From Cyanobium gracile PCC 6307 (lineage in GTDB: Bacteria; Cyanobacteriota; Cyanobacteriia; PCC-6307; Cyanobiaceae), in contig NC_019675.1 of NCBI RefSeq assembly GCF_000316515.1, positions 1,699,964 to 1,763,963 on the forward strand: a stretch of 64,000 nt of DNA, read 5' to 3'. Positions within the stretch are counted from its first letter, which is position 1; the number at the start of each line of letters is the position of its first letter. Under the pieces are notes generated by a model, which saw nothing but the letters and a program-made list of their open reading frames with translations, was not told where the DNA came from and ran no database searches. This document shows, in pieces, positions 31,948 to 41,476 of the stretch. The position numbers were made by a program, and so were the translations under genes.

Positions 31948-33156
31948 ATGGATTCCGCCACTGCGACGCCACGGGCGACGCCGCCAGCGCTGCCCAGCGC
32001 CTTGCGGCGGATCCGCTGGGGCCGGCCCGCCGCCTGGGGTCCGCCCCTCGCGATCGCCGCGGCCAGCGTCGGCCTTGCGCTCGTGGCGGTGTCCCGGCGT
32101 CCCCGCCCCCCCGCCGCCCGCCCCCTGCCGGTGGCGGTGGTGACGGCCCAGCCCGTCAGCCGGTACCTCACCAGCCGCGACTACACCGGCGAGGTGGTGG
32201 CCGGCCGCAGCAGCAGCCTCGGCTTCGAGCTCCCCGGCACCCTCGAGCGGGTGCTGGTGGAGGAGGGGGACCGGGTGGTGGCCGGCCAGCCGCTGGCCCA
32301 CCTCGACCGTCGCCGGCTGCGGGCCCAGCGCCAGCAGGCGCTGGCCCAGCGGGATGTCGCGGTGGCCGCCGTGGAGGAGGTGCGTGAGCAGCTCACCCTG
32401 GCCGAGCTGCAGCGCGACCGCCGCCGGCGGCTCCATGCCCAGGGGGCGATCTCCCGCGAGGACCTCGACCAGCAGATCCACGGCAGCGCCGCCCTGCGCA
32501 GCCGCCTTGTCCAGGCGGAGGCCCAGGTGGACGACGCCGAGGCCCGCCTGCGCCAGATCGATGTCGACCTGGCCCGCAGCGTGCTGGTGGCCCCCTTCGA
32601 TGGCACGGTGAGCCGGCGGCGGCTCGATGAGGGCGTGGTGGTGAGTGGCGGGCAGGCGCTGATCACACTGGTGGAGTCCGCCCCCCTGGAGGTTCGGGTG
32701 GGGGTGCCCCCCGACGGAGCCCGGGACCTGCGGCCGGGGCAGCGCCATCCCGTGCGCGTCGGCGATCGGCGGCTGCTGGCCACCGTCAGCGCCCTGCTGC
32801 TGGAGCTCGATGCCGCCAGCCGCACCGCCACGGTGGTGCTGAAGCTGCCGGTGAAGGATCTGCCGGTGGGGGCAACGGCCCGCCTCAGCCTGCGGCGCAG
32901 CGCGACCGGCGCCGGCTTCTGGCTGCCCACCACCGCCCTGGTGGCCGCCGAGCGGGGGCTCTGGTCGGTGTACGTGCTGGCCCCAGCCGGCCCCTCGCCG
33001 GAGCAGGGCCGCCCGGTGGTCCGGCGCCTGGTGGAGCCGCTGCACAGCGAAGGCGACCGCTCCCTCGTGCGCGGCACCCTGCGCCCCGGCGACCGGGTGA
33101 TCGCCGCCGGCACCCACCGGGTCGTGCCGGGGGTGCGGGTGCAGGAGGCGCCCTGA
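31948..33156 (+). CDS. RND efflux periplasmic adaptor (HlyD/AcrA family)
   Basis: 402 residues from MDSATATP; N-terminal membrane anchor near residues 30-50 (PLAIAAASVGLALVAV). It has a lipoyl/barrel-sandwich half (YLTSRDYTGEVVAGRSSSLG), a long coiled-coil hairpin (QQALAQRDVAVAAVEEVREQ) and APFDGTVSRRRLDEG, closing the lipoyl domain. It bridges the inner-membrane RND pump and an outer-membrane channel. The stop overlaps the pump gene by 1 nt. An earlier TTG in frame at 31894 is rejected because it lies in the palindrome of the promoter region. Confidence 0.92.
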   Translation: MDSATATPRATPPALPSALRRIRWGRPAAWGPPLAIAAASVGLALVAVSRRPRPPAARPLPVAVVTAQPVSRYLTSRDYTGEVVAGRSSSLGFELPGTLERVLVEEGDRVVAGQPLAHLDRRRLRAQRQQALAQRDVAVAAVEEVREQLTLAELQRDRRRRLHAQGAISREDLDQQIHGSAALRSRLVQAEAQVDDAEARLRQIDVDLARSVLVAPFDGTVSRRRLDEGVVVSGGQALITLVESAPLEVRVGVPPDGARDLRPGQRHPVRVGDRRLLATVSALLLELDAASRTATVVLKLPVKDLPVGATARLSLRRSATGAGFWLPTTALVAAERGLWSVYVLAPAGPSPEQGRPVVRRLVEPLHSEGDRSLVRGTLRPGDRVIAAGTHRVVPGVRVQEAP

Positions 33157-36100
33157 TGGTCGACATCTTTCACCGCAACCGCCAGCTGCAGCTGCTCACC
33201 CTGCTGCTGGTGGTGGTCTGGGGGCTGTCGGCCCTGCTCACCCTGCCGCGGCTGGAGGACCCCCTGATCACCCAGCGCAACGCCCTGGTGGTCACCGCCC
33301 TGCCCGGGGCCACCCCGGAGCGAGTCGAGTCCCTCGTCACCGAGCCCCTCGAGGAGGCCCTGCTGGAGCTGGAGGAGGTGGACCACCTCGACTCCACCTC
33401 CTCCACCGGCACCTCGGTGATCGCCGTAAGCCTGAAGGAATCGATCCGCCAGGTGGCACCGGTGTGGGGCAAGGTGCGCAGCAAGATCGATGACGCCTCC
33501 CCCGACCTGCCGCCGGAGGCCACGGATCCGGAGTTCCGCGACGGCAACATCGGCGCCAGCGCCCTGATCGTCGGCCTCACCTGGGAGCTCGACACCCCCC
33601 CCAACCTGGGCCTGCTGACCCGGCTGGCCGACGACCTGGCCAGCCGGCTGCGGTCCCTCCCCGGCACCGACCGGGTGGAGCTCAGCGGCGAACCCGAGGA
33701 GGAGATCCGGGTGGAGATCGGCGCCCGGGAGCTGGCCCGGCTGGGCCTCACTCCGGCGGGCCTCTCCGAACGGATCGCCGCCAGCGACGCCAAGGAGGCC
33801 GCCGGCCAGGTGCGGGGCGCCCGCAGCGAGCTGCTGCTGGAGGTGGACGGCGCCCTCGACTCCCTGGAGCGCATCCGCGCCATCCCGCTGCGCACTGGCG
33901 ACGATGGTGCCGGCGCCCGCCTGGGGCAGGTGGCCGCCGTAAGCCGCGGGGTGCGCCAGCCCGCCTCCCGCCTGGCCCTGGTGGGGGGGCGTCCCGCCCT
34001 GGTGGTGTCGGCCACGGTGTCCTCCGGCTCCCGGGTCGACCTCTGGGCCCGCCAGGCCCGCGCCCAGCTCGAGGCGGTGCGCGCCACCCTGCCCGAGGGC
34101 CTGGGGCTGCACACCGTGCTCGACCAGAGCCGCTATGTCCAGGAGCGTCTCGATGGCGTGATCGGCAACCTGGTCACCGGCTCGCTGCTGGTGGTGGCCG
34201 TGTCGGTGCTGATGCTCGGCGGCCGGGACGCCCTGGTGGTGGGGGCGGCCCTGCCCCTGTCGGCCCTGATGGTGTTCGGCTGGATGCGGGTGCTGGAGGT
34301 GCCCCTGCACCAGATGTCGGCCACCGGCCTGGTGATCGCCCTCGGGCTGCTGATCGACAACGCGATCGTCGTGGTCGACGAGGTGCAGCAGCGGCTGCGC
34401 TCCGGCGACAGCGCCGGGCACGCGGTGCGCCGCTCGGTGCAGTACCTGCTGGTGCCGTTGCTGGCCTCCACCCTCACCACCGTGCTGGCCTTCGTGCCCA
34501 TCGCCACCTCGCCGGGGGCCACCGGGGAATTCATCGGCACCATCGGCCTCACCGTGATCCTGGCCCTGGCCAGCTCCCTGTTCCTTTCCCTCACCGTGAT
34601 CCCGGCCCTCTCCGCCCGGCTGCAGCCCTGGCAGCCCCTGGGGCCCGGCGTGCGCTGGTGGGAGCAGGGGATCACCCCAGCCGTCCTCGACCGCCCCTAC
34701 CGCCGCTCCCTGCTCCAGACCCTGCGCCGTCCCGGGCGGGGGGTAGCCCTCTGCCTTGTGCTGCCGCTGCTGGGGTTTCTGGCATTCGGCAGCCTCGAGC
34801 AGCAGTTCTTCCCGCCCACCAACCGCGACCAGTTCCAGATCGAGCTGCGGCTGCCCCAGCAGAGCGCCCTGGGGCGCACCGAGACCCTGGCGATGGCGGT
34901 GCGGCAGCGGATCCGTCAGGACCCCCACGTCGACGACGTGCACTGGTTTCTCGGCGAGAGCGCGCCGGCCTTCTTCTACAACGTGATCGCCTCCGAGGAG
35001 AACGCCCCCCACTACGCCCAGGGCCTGGTGCAGCTGCGGGGGGCCGACGGGCTGCGGACGACGATCCGCTCCCTCCAGCAGGCGCTGGATGGGGAGTTCC
35101 CCGAGGCCCAGATCCTGGTGAAGCAGCTGGAGCAGGGGCCCCCCTTCGAGGCACCGATCGAGCTTCGGCTGGAGGGGGCCGATCTGGAGCAGCTGCGCCG
35201 CACCGGCGACGAGCTGCGCCGCCACCTGGCCCAGCTCGAGCCCGTGACCCACACCGCCGCCAGCCTGAGCGAGGCGGTGCCCCGTCTGGCCCTGGCGGTG
35301 GACGAGGAGCAGGCCCGGCGCAGCGGCCTCGACAACCGCGCCATCGCCCGCCAGCTCCAGGGGGGCCTGGAGGGCAGCGTCGGCGGCTCGATCCTGGAGG
35401 GGGTCACCACGGTGCCGGTGCGGGTGCGGGTGGCCGAAGCCCAGCGCAGCGATCTGGCGCAGGTGGCCTCGCTGGATCTGGTGGCACCCGGCAGCGCTGC
35501 ACCGATTCCCCTGGGGGCCCTGGCCGGGCTGCGGCTCGAGCCGGAGCTGGCCGCGATCGAACGGCGCGACGGCCAGCGCATCAACACCGTGCAGGCCTTC
35601 CTGGCGGCCGGGGCGCTGCCGGAATCGGTGCTGCAGGACTTGCGCCGCCAGCTGGAGCGGCAGGGCTGGCAGCTGCCGGCCGGGGTGAGCCTGACCTACG
35701 GCGGCGAGGCCGATGCCCGCGGCGAGGCGGTCGCCAACCTGCTCTCCACGGTGGGGGTGCTGGCGATCCTGATGACCGCCACCCTGGTGCTCTCCTTCCG
35801 CTCCTTCCGGATGGCTGCCCTGATCGCCTCAGTGGCGCTGCTGTCGGTGGGGCTGGCGGCCCTGGCCCTGAGGCTCAGCGGATCACCCTTCGGCTTCACC
35901 GCCATCCTCGGCACCCTCGGGCTGATCGGGCTGGCGGTGAACGACGCGATCGTGGTGCTCACCGCCATCCGCACCGATCCGCTGGCCCGCAGCGGTGATC
36001 CGGCCGCCACCGCCGCGGTGGTGGAGCACGCCACCCGCCATGTGCTCGCCACCACGATCACCACCGTGGTCGGCTTCCTGCCCCTGATGCTCGATTCCTC

Positions 36101-36272
36101 AGGTTTCTGGCCGCCGCTGGCGATCGCCGTGTCCGGCGGCCTGGTGGGGGCCACGGCCCTGGCCCTGTACTACGTGCCGGCCGCCCACGGTCTGCTGGCG
36201 CGGGCCGGGCGGGCGCCATCGGGGCCCCCGGCGACGGCTGCCGGCGCCTGGCCCGCTGAGGGGCCATCCTGA
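33156..36272 (+). CDS. RND-family multidrug/metabolite efflux pump (AcrB type)
   Basis: 1038 residues, the standard size. Twelve membrane segments in two halves with large periplasmic loops; TM4 carries the proton-relay acidic pair (GLLIDNAIVVVDEVQQR), and the second half repeats the pattern (GLAVNDAIVVLTAI). It starts MVDIFHRNRQLQLLTLLLVV. It forms a trimeric proton antiporter with the adaptor encoded upstream; no outer-membrane factor is encoded here, so one from elsewhere must be used. Probably controlled by PadR. Confidence 0.93.
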   Translation: MVDIFHRNRQLQLLTLLLVVVWGLSALLTLPRLEDPLITQRNALVVTALPGATPERVESLVTEPLEEALLELEEVDHLDSTSSTGTSVIAVSLKESIRQVAPVWGKVRSKIDDASPDLPPEATDPEFRDGNIGASALIVGLTWELDTPPNLGLLTRLADDLASRLRSLPGTDRVELSGEPEEEIRVEIGARELARLGLTPAGLSERIAASDAKEAAGQVRGARSELLLEVDGALDSLERIRAIPLRTGDDGAGARLGQVAAVSRGVRQPASRLALVGGRPALVVSATVSSGSRVDLWARQARAQLEAVRATLPEGLGLHTVLDQSRYVQERLDGVIGNLVTGSLLVVAVSVLMLGGRDALVVGAALPLSALMVFGWMRVLEVPLHQMSATGLVIALGLLIDNAIVVVDEVQQRLRSGDSAGHAVRRSVQYLLVPLLASTLTTVLAFVPIATSPGATGEFIGTIGLTVILALASSLFLSLTVIPALSARLQPWQPLGPGVRWWEQGITPAVLDRPYRRSLLQTLRRPGRGVALCLVLPLLGFLAFGSLEQQFFPPTNRDQFQIELRLPQQSALGRTETLAMAVRQRIRQDPHVDDVHWFLGESAPAFFYNVIASEENAPHYAQGLVQLRGADGLRTTIRSLQQALDGEFPEAQILVKQLEQGPPFEAPIELRLEGADLEQLRRTGDELRRHLAQLEPVTHTAASLSEAVPRLALAVDEEQARRSGLDNRAIARQLQGGLEGSVGGSILEGVTTVPVRVRVAEAQRSDLAQVASLDLVAPGSAAPIPLGALAGLRLEPELAAIERRDGQRINTVQAFLAAGALPESVLQDLRRQLERQGWQLPAGVSLTYGGEADARGEAVANLLSTVGVLAILMTATLVLSFRSFRMAALIASVALLSVGLAALALRLSGSPFGFTAILGTLGLIGLAVNDAIVVLTAIRTDPLARSGDPAATAAVVEHATRHVLATTITTVVGFLPLMLDSSGFWPPLAIAVSGGLVGATALALYYVPAAHGLLARAGRAPSGPPATAAGAWPAEGPS

Positions 36273-36296
36273 GCATCGGTTCGCCCCGTTGCCGCC

Positions 36297-37352
36297 ATGC
36301 CGCCGACCCTGGGGCGCCGCCAGGTGCTGACGCTCTCCGGCCTGGCCCTGGGGGCGGGCCTCTGGCAGGCGATCCGGCCGGACCGATCCCTGGCCGATGA
36401 CCTGGCCGCGGCCGCCGGCCTGGTGGCCCCGCCCCGCGGCGGCACCCGCCTGGTGCTGATCAGCGACCTCAACGCCGCCTACGGCTCCACCACCTACATC
36501 GCCGAGGTGCACCGCGGCGTGGCCCTGATCCCCTCGCTGCACCCGGATCTGGTGATCTGTGCCGGCGACATGGTGGCGGGCCAGAAGGCGGGGCTGGGGC
36601 GGGAGCGGCTGGCCGCCATGTGGGCGGGCTTCGACCGCAGCGTTCTGGGCCCACTGCGCCGCGCCGGCCTGCCGTTCGCCCCGGCGATGGGCAACCACGA
36701 CGCCTCCGGTGCCCGCTCCGGCGGTCGCTTCCTCTTCGAGGACGATCGAGCCGAGGCGTCCCGTTTCTGGCGGGCGCGACGCGACGCCCTCGGCCTGACG
36801 TTCGTCGACAGCGGCGACTTCCCCTTCCACTACGCCATCCGCCAGAAGGAGGCCTTCGTGCTGGTGTGGGACGCCTCCACCGCCCAGGTGCCGGCGGCGC
36901 AGCTGCGCTGGGCGGAGCGGGTCCTGGCGGGCCCCGCCGCCCGCTCCGCCGGCCGGCGCCTGGTGGTGGGGCATCTGCCGCTGCGGGCCGTGAGCCAGGG
37001 CCGCGACCGGCCGGGGGAGGTGCTGGCCCAGCCTGCGGCCCTGCAGCAGCTGCTGGAGCGCCACGGGGTGGAGGCCTACGTGAGCGGCCATCAGCACGCC
37101 TATTTCCCCGCCCGCCTGGGGCGGCTGGATCTGTTCCACCTCGGGGCCATGGGCAGCGGCCCCCGCCGGCTGCTGGGCCAGGCCGCCAACCCCTTCCAGA
37201 CCCTCACGGTGCTGGATCTGGTCGGCAGCCCGCCCCGGCTGGTGGACACCAGCTTCGATCTGCGCACCCTGCGGCCCATCGACCCCCAGCGGCTGCCCCG
37301 CTCGCTCAGCGATGCCGCCGGCCGGCAGCTGCAGCGACGGCCCGGCGCCTGA
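36297..37352 (+). CDS. Tat-exported calcineurin-like phosphoesterase
   Basis: 351 residues. The N-terminus GRRQVLTLSGLALGAG is a twin-arginine signal. Metallophosphoesterase motifs: LISDLN at about 54, ICAGDM, MGNHD, VVGHLPLR and SGHQHAYF, which together hold two metal ions. The first motif is DLN rather than DxH, a variant found in a cyanobacterial subgroup. Substrate unknown. It starts 24 bp after the RND gene and could belong to that operon. Confidence 0.88.
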   Translation: MPPTLGRRQVLTLSGLALGAGLWQAIRPDRSLADDLAAAAGLVAPPRGGTRLVLISDLNAAYGSTTYIAEVHRGVALIPSLHPDLVICAGDMVAGQKAGLGRERLAAMWAGFDRSVLGPLRRAGLPFAPAMGNHDASGARSGGRFLFEDDRAEASRFWRARRDALGLTFVDSGDFPFHYAIRQKEAFVLVWDASTAQVPAAQLRWAERVLAGPAARSAGRRLVVGHLPLRAVSQGRDRPGEVLAQPAALQQLLERHGVEAYVSGHQHAYFPARLGRLDLFHLGAMGSGPRRLLGQAANPFQTLTVLDLVGSPPRLVDTSFDLRTLRPIDPQRLPRSLSDAAGRQLQRRPGA

Positions 37353-37406
37353 GGAGCTTGGCCAGCGCCGGCGGATCTATCGTCGGCCCCATCGCAAGGC
37401 GACGTC

Positions 37407-37556
37407 ATGAAGCTGCCGGAAGGCTGGCGGATCTACGCCCTGGTCATCGGTCTGAACGTGCTGGCGCTCTCGCTCTGGTGGGTCGACCGCGACGTGGCGC
37501 CCCACACCGTCCACGGGGGCATCGGCGCCTGGCTCGCCTCCCGCCTGGGCTCCTGA
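37407..37556 (+). CDS. Small single-span membrane protein
   Basis: 49 residues: MKLPEGWRIYALVIGLNVLA, then LSLWWVDRDVAP and a short tail GAWLASRLGS. One hydrophobic segment at about 9-25. It lies between two same-strand genes (54 and 7 bp gaps), has a normal ATG and codon use like its neighbours, and is too short for most gene callers. Family unknown. Confidence 0.6.
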   Translation: MKLPEGWRIYALVIGLNVLALSLWWVDRDVAPHTVHGGIGAWLASRLGS

Positions 37557-37563
37557 GCCACCC

Positions 37564-38376
37564 ATGATCACGATGCAAGCGAACGAACAGCGCCGCCCCC
37601 TGGCCGTCCTGGCCGGACTCTCAGCGCTGGTGCTCCTGTCGGCGGCTCCCCAGGCCACGGCGCTCGCCTCCACCACGTCCGCCGCCCGGCTGGAGAACAC
37701 CGCCTGGGTGGTGGAGCGGCTGGGGGAACGGCCGCCCGTGGGGAGCACCAGCCTCACGCTGCGCTTCGAGAACGGCCGGGTGGCGGGCAGCGACGGCTGC
37801 AACCGCTATGGCGCCCCCGTCACCGTGCGGGGAACGACCCTGCAGGTGTCGCCCCGGGGCATGAGCACCAAGATGGCCTGCGCACCGGCGGTGATGCAGC
37901 AGGCGGAGTCCTTCCAGAGTGCCTTGCGGAACAGCCGGGGCTTCCGGCTCGACGGCGGGCGCCTGCGCCTGCTCGCCGCCGACGGCCGGCCCCTGCTGGT
38001 GCTGGTGCCCCAGGCGCAGCAGCTGGTGGGCAGCAGCTGGCGGGTGGCGGGCTTCAACAACGGCCGCCAGGCCCTGGTGAGCCCGATCCTGGGCACCTCG
38101 CTGTCGGTGCGCGTCCTCAAGGGCGGCCAGCTGGCCGGGTCGGCGGGCTGCAACAGTTTCACCGCCCCAGCGCGGCTGGAGGGCACCCGCCTGCGCATCG
38201 GCACCCCAGTGGCGACCCGCCGGCGCTGTCCGGGCGCCGGGGTGATGGAGCAGGAGCGGCAGTTCCTGGCCGCCCTGCCCACGGCCGTCAGCCTGCGACT
38301 GGAGGGCGACGCCCTCGAGCTGCGCCGCGCCGACGGCGCCATCGCCCTGAGCCTGCGCCGCGTCCCGGCGCCCTGA
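37564..38376 (+). CDS. Exported protein with two META (HslJ-like) domains
   Basis: 270 residues with a signal peptide (RRPLAVLAGLSALVLLSAAP) and two META domains: ENTAWVVERL, then VAGSDGCNRYGAPV and MSTKMACAP; and SSWRVAGFNN, then LAGSAGCNSFTAP. Each has the G-C-N loop typical of the family. META proteins are periplasmic, linked to stress and motility in other bacteria. The tandem arrangement probably arose by internal duplication. It starts 7 bp after the small membrane protein. Confidence 0.85.
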   Translation: MITMQANEQRRPLAVLAGLSALVLLSAAPQATALASTTSAARLENTAWVVERLGERPPVGSTSLTLRFENGRVAGSDGCNRYGAPVTVRGTTLQVSPRGMSTKMACAPAVMQQAESFQSALRNSRGFRLDGGRLRLLAADGRPLLVLVPQAQQLVGSSWRVAGFNNGRQALVSPILGTSLSVRVLKGGQLAGSAGCNSFTAPARLEGTRLRIGTPVATRRRCPGAGVMEQERQFLAALPTAVSLRLEGDALELRRADGAIALSLRRVPAP

Positions 38377-38429
38377 GCGGGCCCAACCCCTTCCGGCGGC
38401 TAGCGTCTGCAGCGCGATGGGGACCGGCC

Positions 38430-39140
38430 ATGGATCTGCCGAGGGTGGTGTTCTTCGGACGCACCGGGGCCGACGCCCTGGCCTTCTTCAACCTCGAACT
38501 GGCGGCCTGGCGCGGCCAGCGGCTGCTCGACTGCCCGGGCGGTCCAGGCTCGTTCACCGCCCTCGCCCGGGCCGCCGGGGTGGAGAGCGTGGCGGCCGAC
38601 CCCCTCTACGGCCTGTCGCTGCCTGAGCTGGAGCAACGCTGCCGCGACGACGTCGCCTTCACCATGGAGCGCCTGGCCCGCAGTGCCTCCCTTCGGCCGG
38701 ACTTCGACCTGAGCCGGTTCCAGCAGGGCAAGCTGGAGGCCCTGGAGGCGTTCCTGACCGACCGGCGGAAGCACCCGGAGGCCTACCGGGCGGCGGCGCT
38801 GCCCTCCCTTCCCTTCGAGGCGGCCAGCTTTGATCTGGTGCTCTGCGGCCACCTGCTCTTCTGCTACGCACCGATCGCCGACGGCGGGCTCAGCGAACAA
38901 CCCGACTTCGACCTGGAATGGCACCGTCTCGCCCTGGCCGAACTGCTGCGGGTGAGCCAGCGGGAGGTGCGCATCTACCCGGCCCACACGATCGAGCGTC
39001 GCCCCCGGGTCCATCCCTGGGTGGAGCCCCTGCTGGCCTCCCTGCCCCCCGGCTGGCAGGGCCAGCTGGAGGACACCGCCTACGACGAGGGCTTTGAAGG
39101 GGAGACCCCGATGCTCCGGTTGCGACGCCAGACCCCTTGA
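38430..39140 (+). CDS. SAM-dependent methyltransferase-like protein
   Basis: 236 residues. LLDCPGGPGSFTALARAAG (about 34-52) is a plausible SAM-binding loop, and SFDLVLCGHLLFCY is the strand-4 region. The remaining sequence is rich in Leu and Arg without motifs I can name. This type, starting with a short FNLELAAW segment, is seen in cyanobacteria as hypothetical methyltransferase; substrate unknown. Confidence 0.68.
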   Translation: MDLPRVVFFGRTGADALAFFNLELAAWRGQRLLDCPGGPGSFTALARAAGVESVAADPLYGLSLPELEQRCRDDVAFTMERLARSASLRPDFDLSRFQQGKLEALEAFLTDRRKHPEAYRAAALPSLPFEAASFDLVLCGHLLFCYAPIADGGLSEQPDFDLEWHRLALAELLRVSQREVRIYPAHTIERRPRVHPWVEPLLASLPPGWQGQLEDTAYDEGFEGETPMLRLRRQTP

Positions 39141-39292
39141 GTCAGGGCCACGGGCCAAGGGAACTCACCAAGATCACGACTTCAACACCTGATTCCGTTA
39201 CTGTTGATACAAAAGGCGGGGAATGTAACAGCTCGTGGCTTCTTTTCAGCGCGGGGGACACACTGAAAAAAATGCACCTGGAGTGAATCCCC

Positions 39293-40003
39293 ATGACGTA
39301 TCTGACCTGGAGGCGGGAGCTGGTGCGCTCCGCCATCGATCAGATGCTGGAGGCCACCGATCCCGACCGCGGCCCCTTCGGGGATGGGGGTGTTCTGTTC
39401 AACGCCATGATGCAGGAGCTGACCCAGAGCCTGCCTGCCCTGGAGATCGTGGCCGCTGCTGACGACATGCTCACCGCCCATCGGGGGTTCTGCGAAGGTC
39501 GCAGCTGCGAGGTGGCCCAAGCCCTCAAGGTGTGCCTCTCGATGCCCGCCGAGAAGCAGGGCCTCGAGCGCCGTCTGGTGCTCGATCGCGAACGGGTGGA
39601 GCACAACGCCCTCAGCCATGACGCCAACCTGCTGCTGGTCTGGGATGGGCGCCGCGGCAGCGCCATCGAGGAGCTGAGCGCCGCCGGCCTCAGTGAGCGC
39701 TTCCCCTGCCAGGGCACCGAGGCCCGCTGGACCACCGACGAGTTCGTGGCCCTGCTGGAGGCCCGTGCCCTCCAGTGCCGCCGCACCCGGGTGGCCCTCG
39801 AGATCGTGGCGGAGGATCCCGCCACCACTCCCTCGGCCGGCAGCGTGGTGCTGGTGTTCCCCACCGACACCGGCACCCGCCCCTGGGTCGCCACCGTGGC
39901 CGTGGCCCTGCGCTCCGAGGAGCTGCCCGAGAGCGAACCCCCCACCCTCGACGGCTACCAGGCCATGCGGGTGCTGGCGGGGCCGAGCAGGACGTCGGCG
40001 TAA
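39293..40003 (+). CDS. Conserved hypothetical protein
   Basis: 236 residues (MTYLTWRRELVRSAIDQMLE, RGSAIEELSAAGLSERFPCQ). No family recognised and no signal or membrane segment. A 152-bp AT-richer stretch precedes it and contains GTTAC and GTAAC inverted around TTGATACAAAAGG, so it probably has its own promoter. Its 3' end overlaps the convergent ATP-grasp gene by 49 bp. Confidence 0.65.
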   Translation: MTYLTWRRELVRSAIDQMLEATDPDRGPFGDGGVLFNAMMQELTQSLPALEIVAAADDMLTAHRGFCEGRSCEVAQALKVCLSMPAEKQGLERRLVLDRERVEHNALSHDANLLLVWDGRRGSAIEELSAAGLSERFPCQGTEARWTTDEFVALLEARALQCRRTRVALEIVAEDPATTPSAGSVVLVFPTDTGTRPWVATVAVALRSEELPESEPPTLDGYQAMRVLAGPSRTSA

Positions 40004-40950
40004 CGGTCGAAGGCCTCCCCCTCGGCCAGGAACAGGCGCGGGATCACCAGCTCGCACTCCAGCAGCAGCAGGTCCCCCGCCCCATCGCGGATGCCGTCGA
40101 TGCGGGCATAGGGCAGCACCCCGAAGCGACGGCGCAGGCGCTCCTCGATCGCCGCCGCCCACTGCCGCTCCGCCGCACTGGCCACCCGGGGGGTGTTGGC
40201 GCCGCCGAAGCGTTCATGGGCGATCCAGCCGCCGGCCGCCACGGTCTTGGCCACCGCATGGGAGAAACGCCCGCCGAGCATCACGGCACTGAACTCCCCT
40301 TCCCGGCAGACCGCGGGCAGAAACGGCTGCAGACACACCTCCCCGTACCGGGTCAGTGCGGCCAGCCAGCCATCGACCGCCCCGGCCACCACCGGCTGAC
40401 TGCCATCGGCCGCGGTGATCGTCAGGTGGGCGCCATCCCGATGCACCCGGTAGGTGTGCCAGCTCTTCGAGCCGATCGCCGGCTTGAGCACCGCCTCCTG
40501 CCAGCCGCCGGCCTCCAGGAGCTCCGCCAGGGATCCGCACCAGCCCCGCGGCAGCCAGCGGCTGGGGATCAGGGCCACCCCCTCCCGGGCGAGCCGGGGC
40601 AGGTAGTCGTTCTTGGCATGGCCGGCCTCGATCACCGGCAGGGGGTTGGCCAGGGGCACCCCGAGGCTGCCGAGCTGCTGCGCCAGGGCCCGGATCCGGG
40701 GCAGGAAATCGGGGTGTTGATGGCTGCCGCGGCAGTCGCGCACCGTGACCAGATCGAAGCGGCCCCAGTCCGATTCGCCAGCTGCACGGTGCCCGGCCGC
40801 AGCCCGCTCACAGGCCGGCAGCGGGGGCAGGGGCACCAGCTCGCTGGCGATGCCGCGCCGGGCGAGACGGGCCCGCAGCGCCGGCGTCTCGTCGTGGATC
40901 CGCCCCAGATGCAGCAGGGCGATCCGCTTCAGGTGGGCAGGATCCCCCAC
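39955..40950 (-). CDS. ATP-grasp domain protein (glutathione-synthetase-like)
   Basis: 331 residues. Middle and end show ATP-grasp features: EAVLKPAIGSKSWHTYRV (ATP-binding Lys), YGEVCLQPFLPAVCREGEFS, and ARIDGIRDGAGDLLLLECEL followed by VIPRLFL, the magnesium-binding end resembling RimK/glutathione synthetase. It would ligate a carboxylate to an amine or thiol using ATP; substrates unknown. The start overlaps the upstream hypothetical gene by 22 nt, so the two are an operon. Confidence 0.78.
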   Translation of the reverse strand: MGDPAHLKRIALLHLGRIHDETPALRARLARRGIASELVPLPPLPACERAAAGHRAAGESDWGRFDLVTVRDCRGSHQHPDFLPRIRALAQQLGSLGVPLANPLPVIEAGHAKNDYLPRLAREGVALIPSRWLPRGWCGSLAELLEAGGWQEAVLKPAIGSKSWHTYRVHRDGAHLTITAADGSQPVVAGAVDGWLAALTRYGEVCLQPFLPAVCREGEFSAVMLGGRFSHAVAKTVAAGGWIAHERFGGANTPRVASAAERQWAAAIEERLRRRFGVLPYARIDGIRDGAGDLLLLECELVIPRLFLAEGEAFDRYADVLLGPASTRMAW

Positions 40951-41327
40951 TCGCGCTTGACCTGCACGCTGGTGATCTCCCAGGCCTCCTCGGCCGCCAC
41001 CACCGATCCGCGGGGCTCCTCGGGCGTCAGGCCGCGCCGGGCGAACTCGTTCTGCAGCAGCAGCTGGAACAGCACGGTCTGGGACACCAGCCCGCGCAGC
41101 CGATCCTCACCGCCCACCCGCGCCATCAGCACCGGATGACCCTCACAGTCCCGCAGGGCCCGCAGCTGCTGCTGCAGCCAGACCCGCTCGTACTGCAGCA
41201 TCGCATCGCTGCAGCGGGACAGGTTCTCCCGGTAGCAGCCGGCATGGCACTTGATGGCCCCTTCGGACAGGCCGGCTGCCGAGCCGGCGTCCTTCAGGAG
41301 CTGCATTGCTTCGCTCAGGAAACTCAC
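40929..41327 (-). CDS. Conserved hypothetical protein
   Basis: 132 residues, mostly helical, with MSFLSEAMQLLKDAGSAAGL and a Cys/His-bearing part IKCHAGCYRENLSRCSDAML. Unknown function. It precedes and overlaps the ATP-grasp gene by 22 nt. An alternative longer N-terminus is not supported. Confidence 0.65.
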   Translation of the reverse strand: MSFLSEAMQLLKDAGSAAGLSEGAIKCHAGCYRENLSRCSDAMLQYERVWLQQQLRALRDCEGHPVLMARVGGEDRLRGLVSQTVLFQLLLQNEFARRGLTPEEPRGSVVAAEEAWEITSVQVKREWGILPT

Positions 41328-41414
41328 GCGTCGTCACCGCATCCAGAACAACGGTAGAAACAGGGGCCGCCACTGCCCACGAACAGGCCGGCGCGGCAAT
41401 GATCCGTAGCGGGG

Positions 41415-41446
41415 AGAAAGAAAAGCCAAAAACAGTGGCTTTGGCT
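41415..41446 (-). terminator. Rho-independent terminator of corA
   Basis: On the minus strand AGCCAAA, a 9-nt loop and TTTGGCT are followed by TTTCTTTCT. It lies 30 bp past the corA stop codon and reads in the direction of corA. A 7-bp stem with a U-rich tail; the only clear intrinsic terminator I found in the window. Confidence 0.75.
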
Positions 41447-41476
41447 ACATCACCGCGTCAGGGGCGGGCGGGGCCC

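Noticed and set aside
32181-35252. 1023-codon minus-strand open frame opposite the efflux genes
   Set aside because: Antisense to the clearly conserved HlyD and RND genes; low-complexity His/Gln/Gly-rich translation caused by high GC and codon bias.
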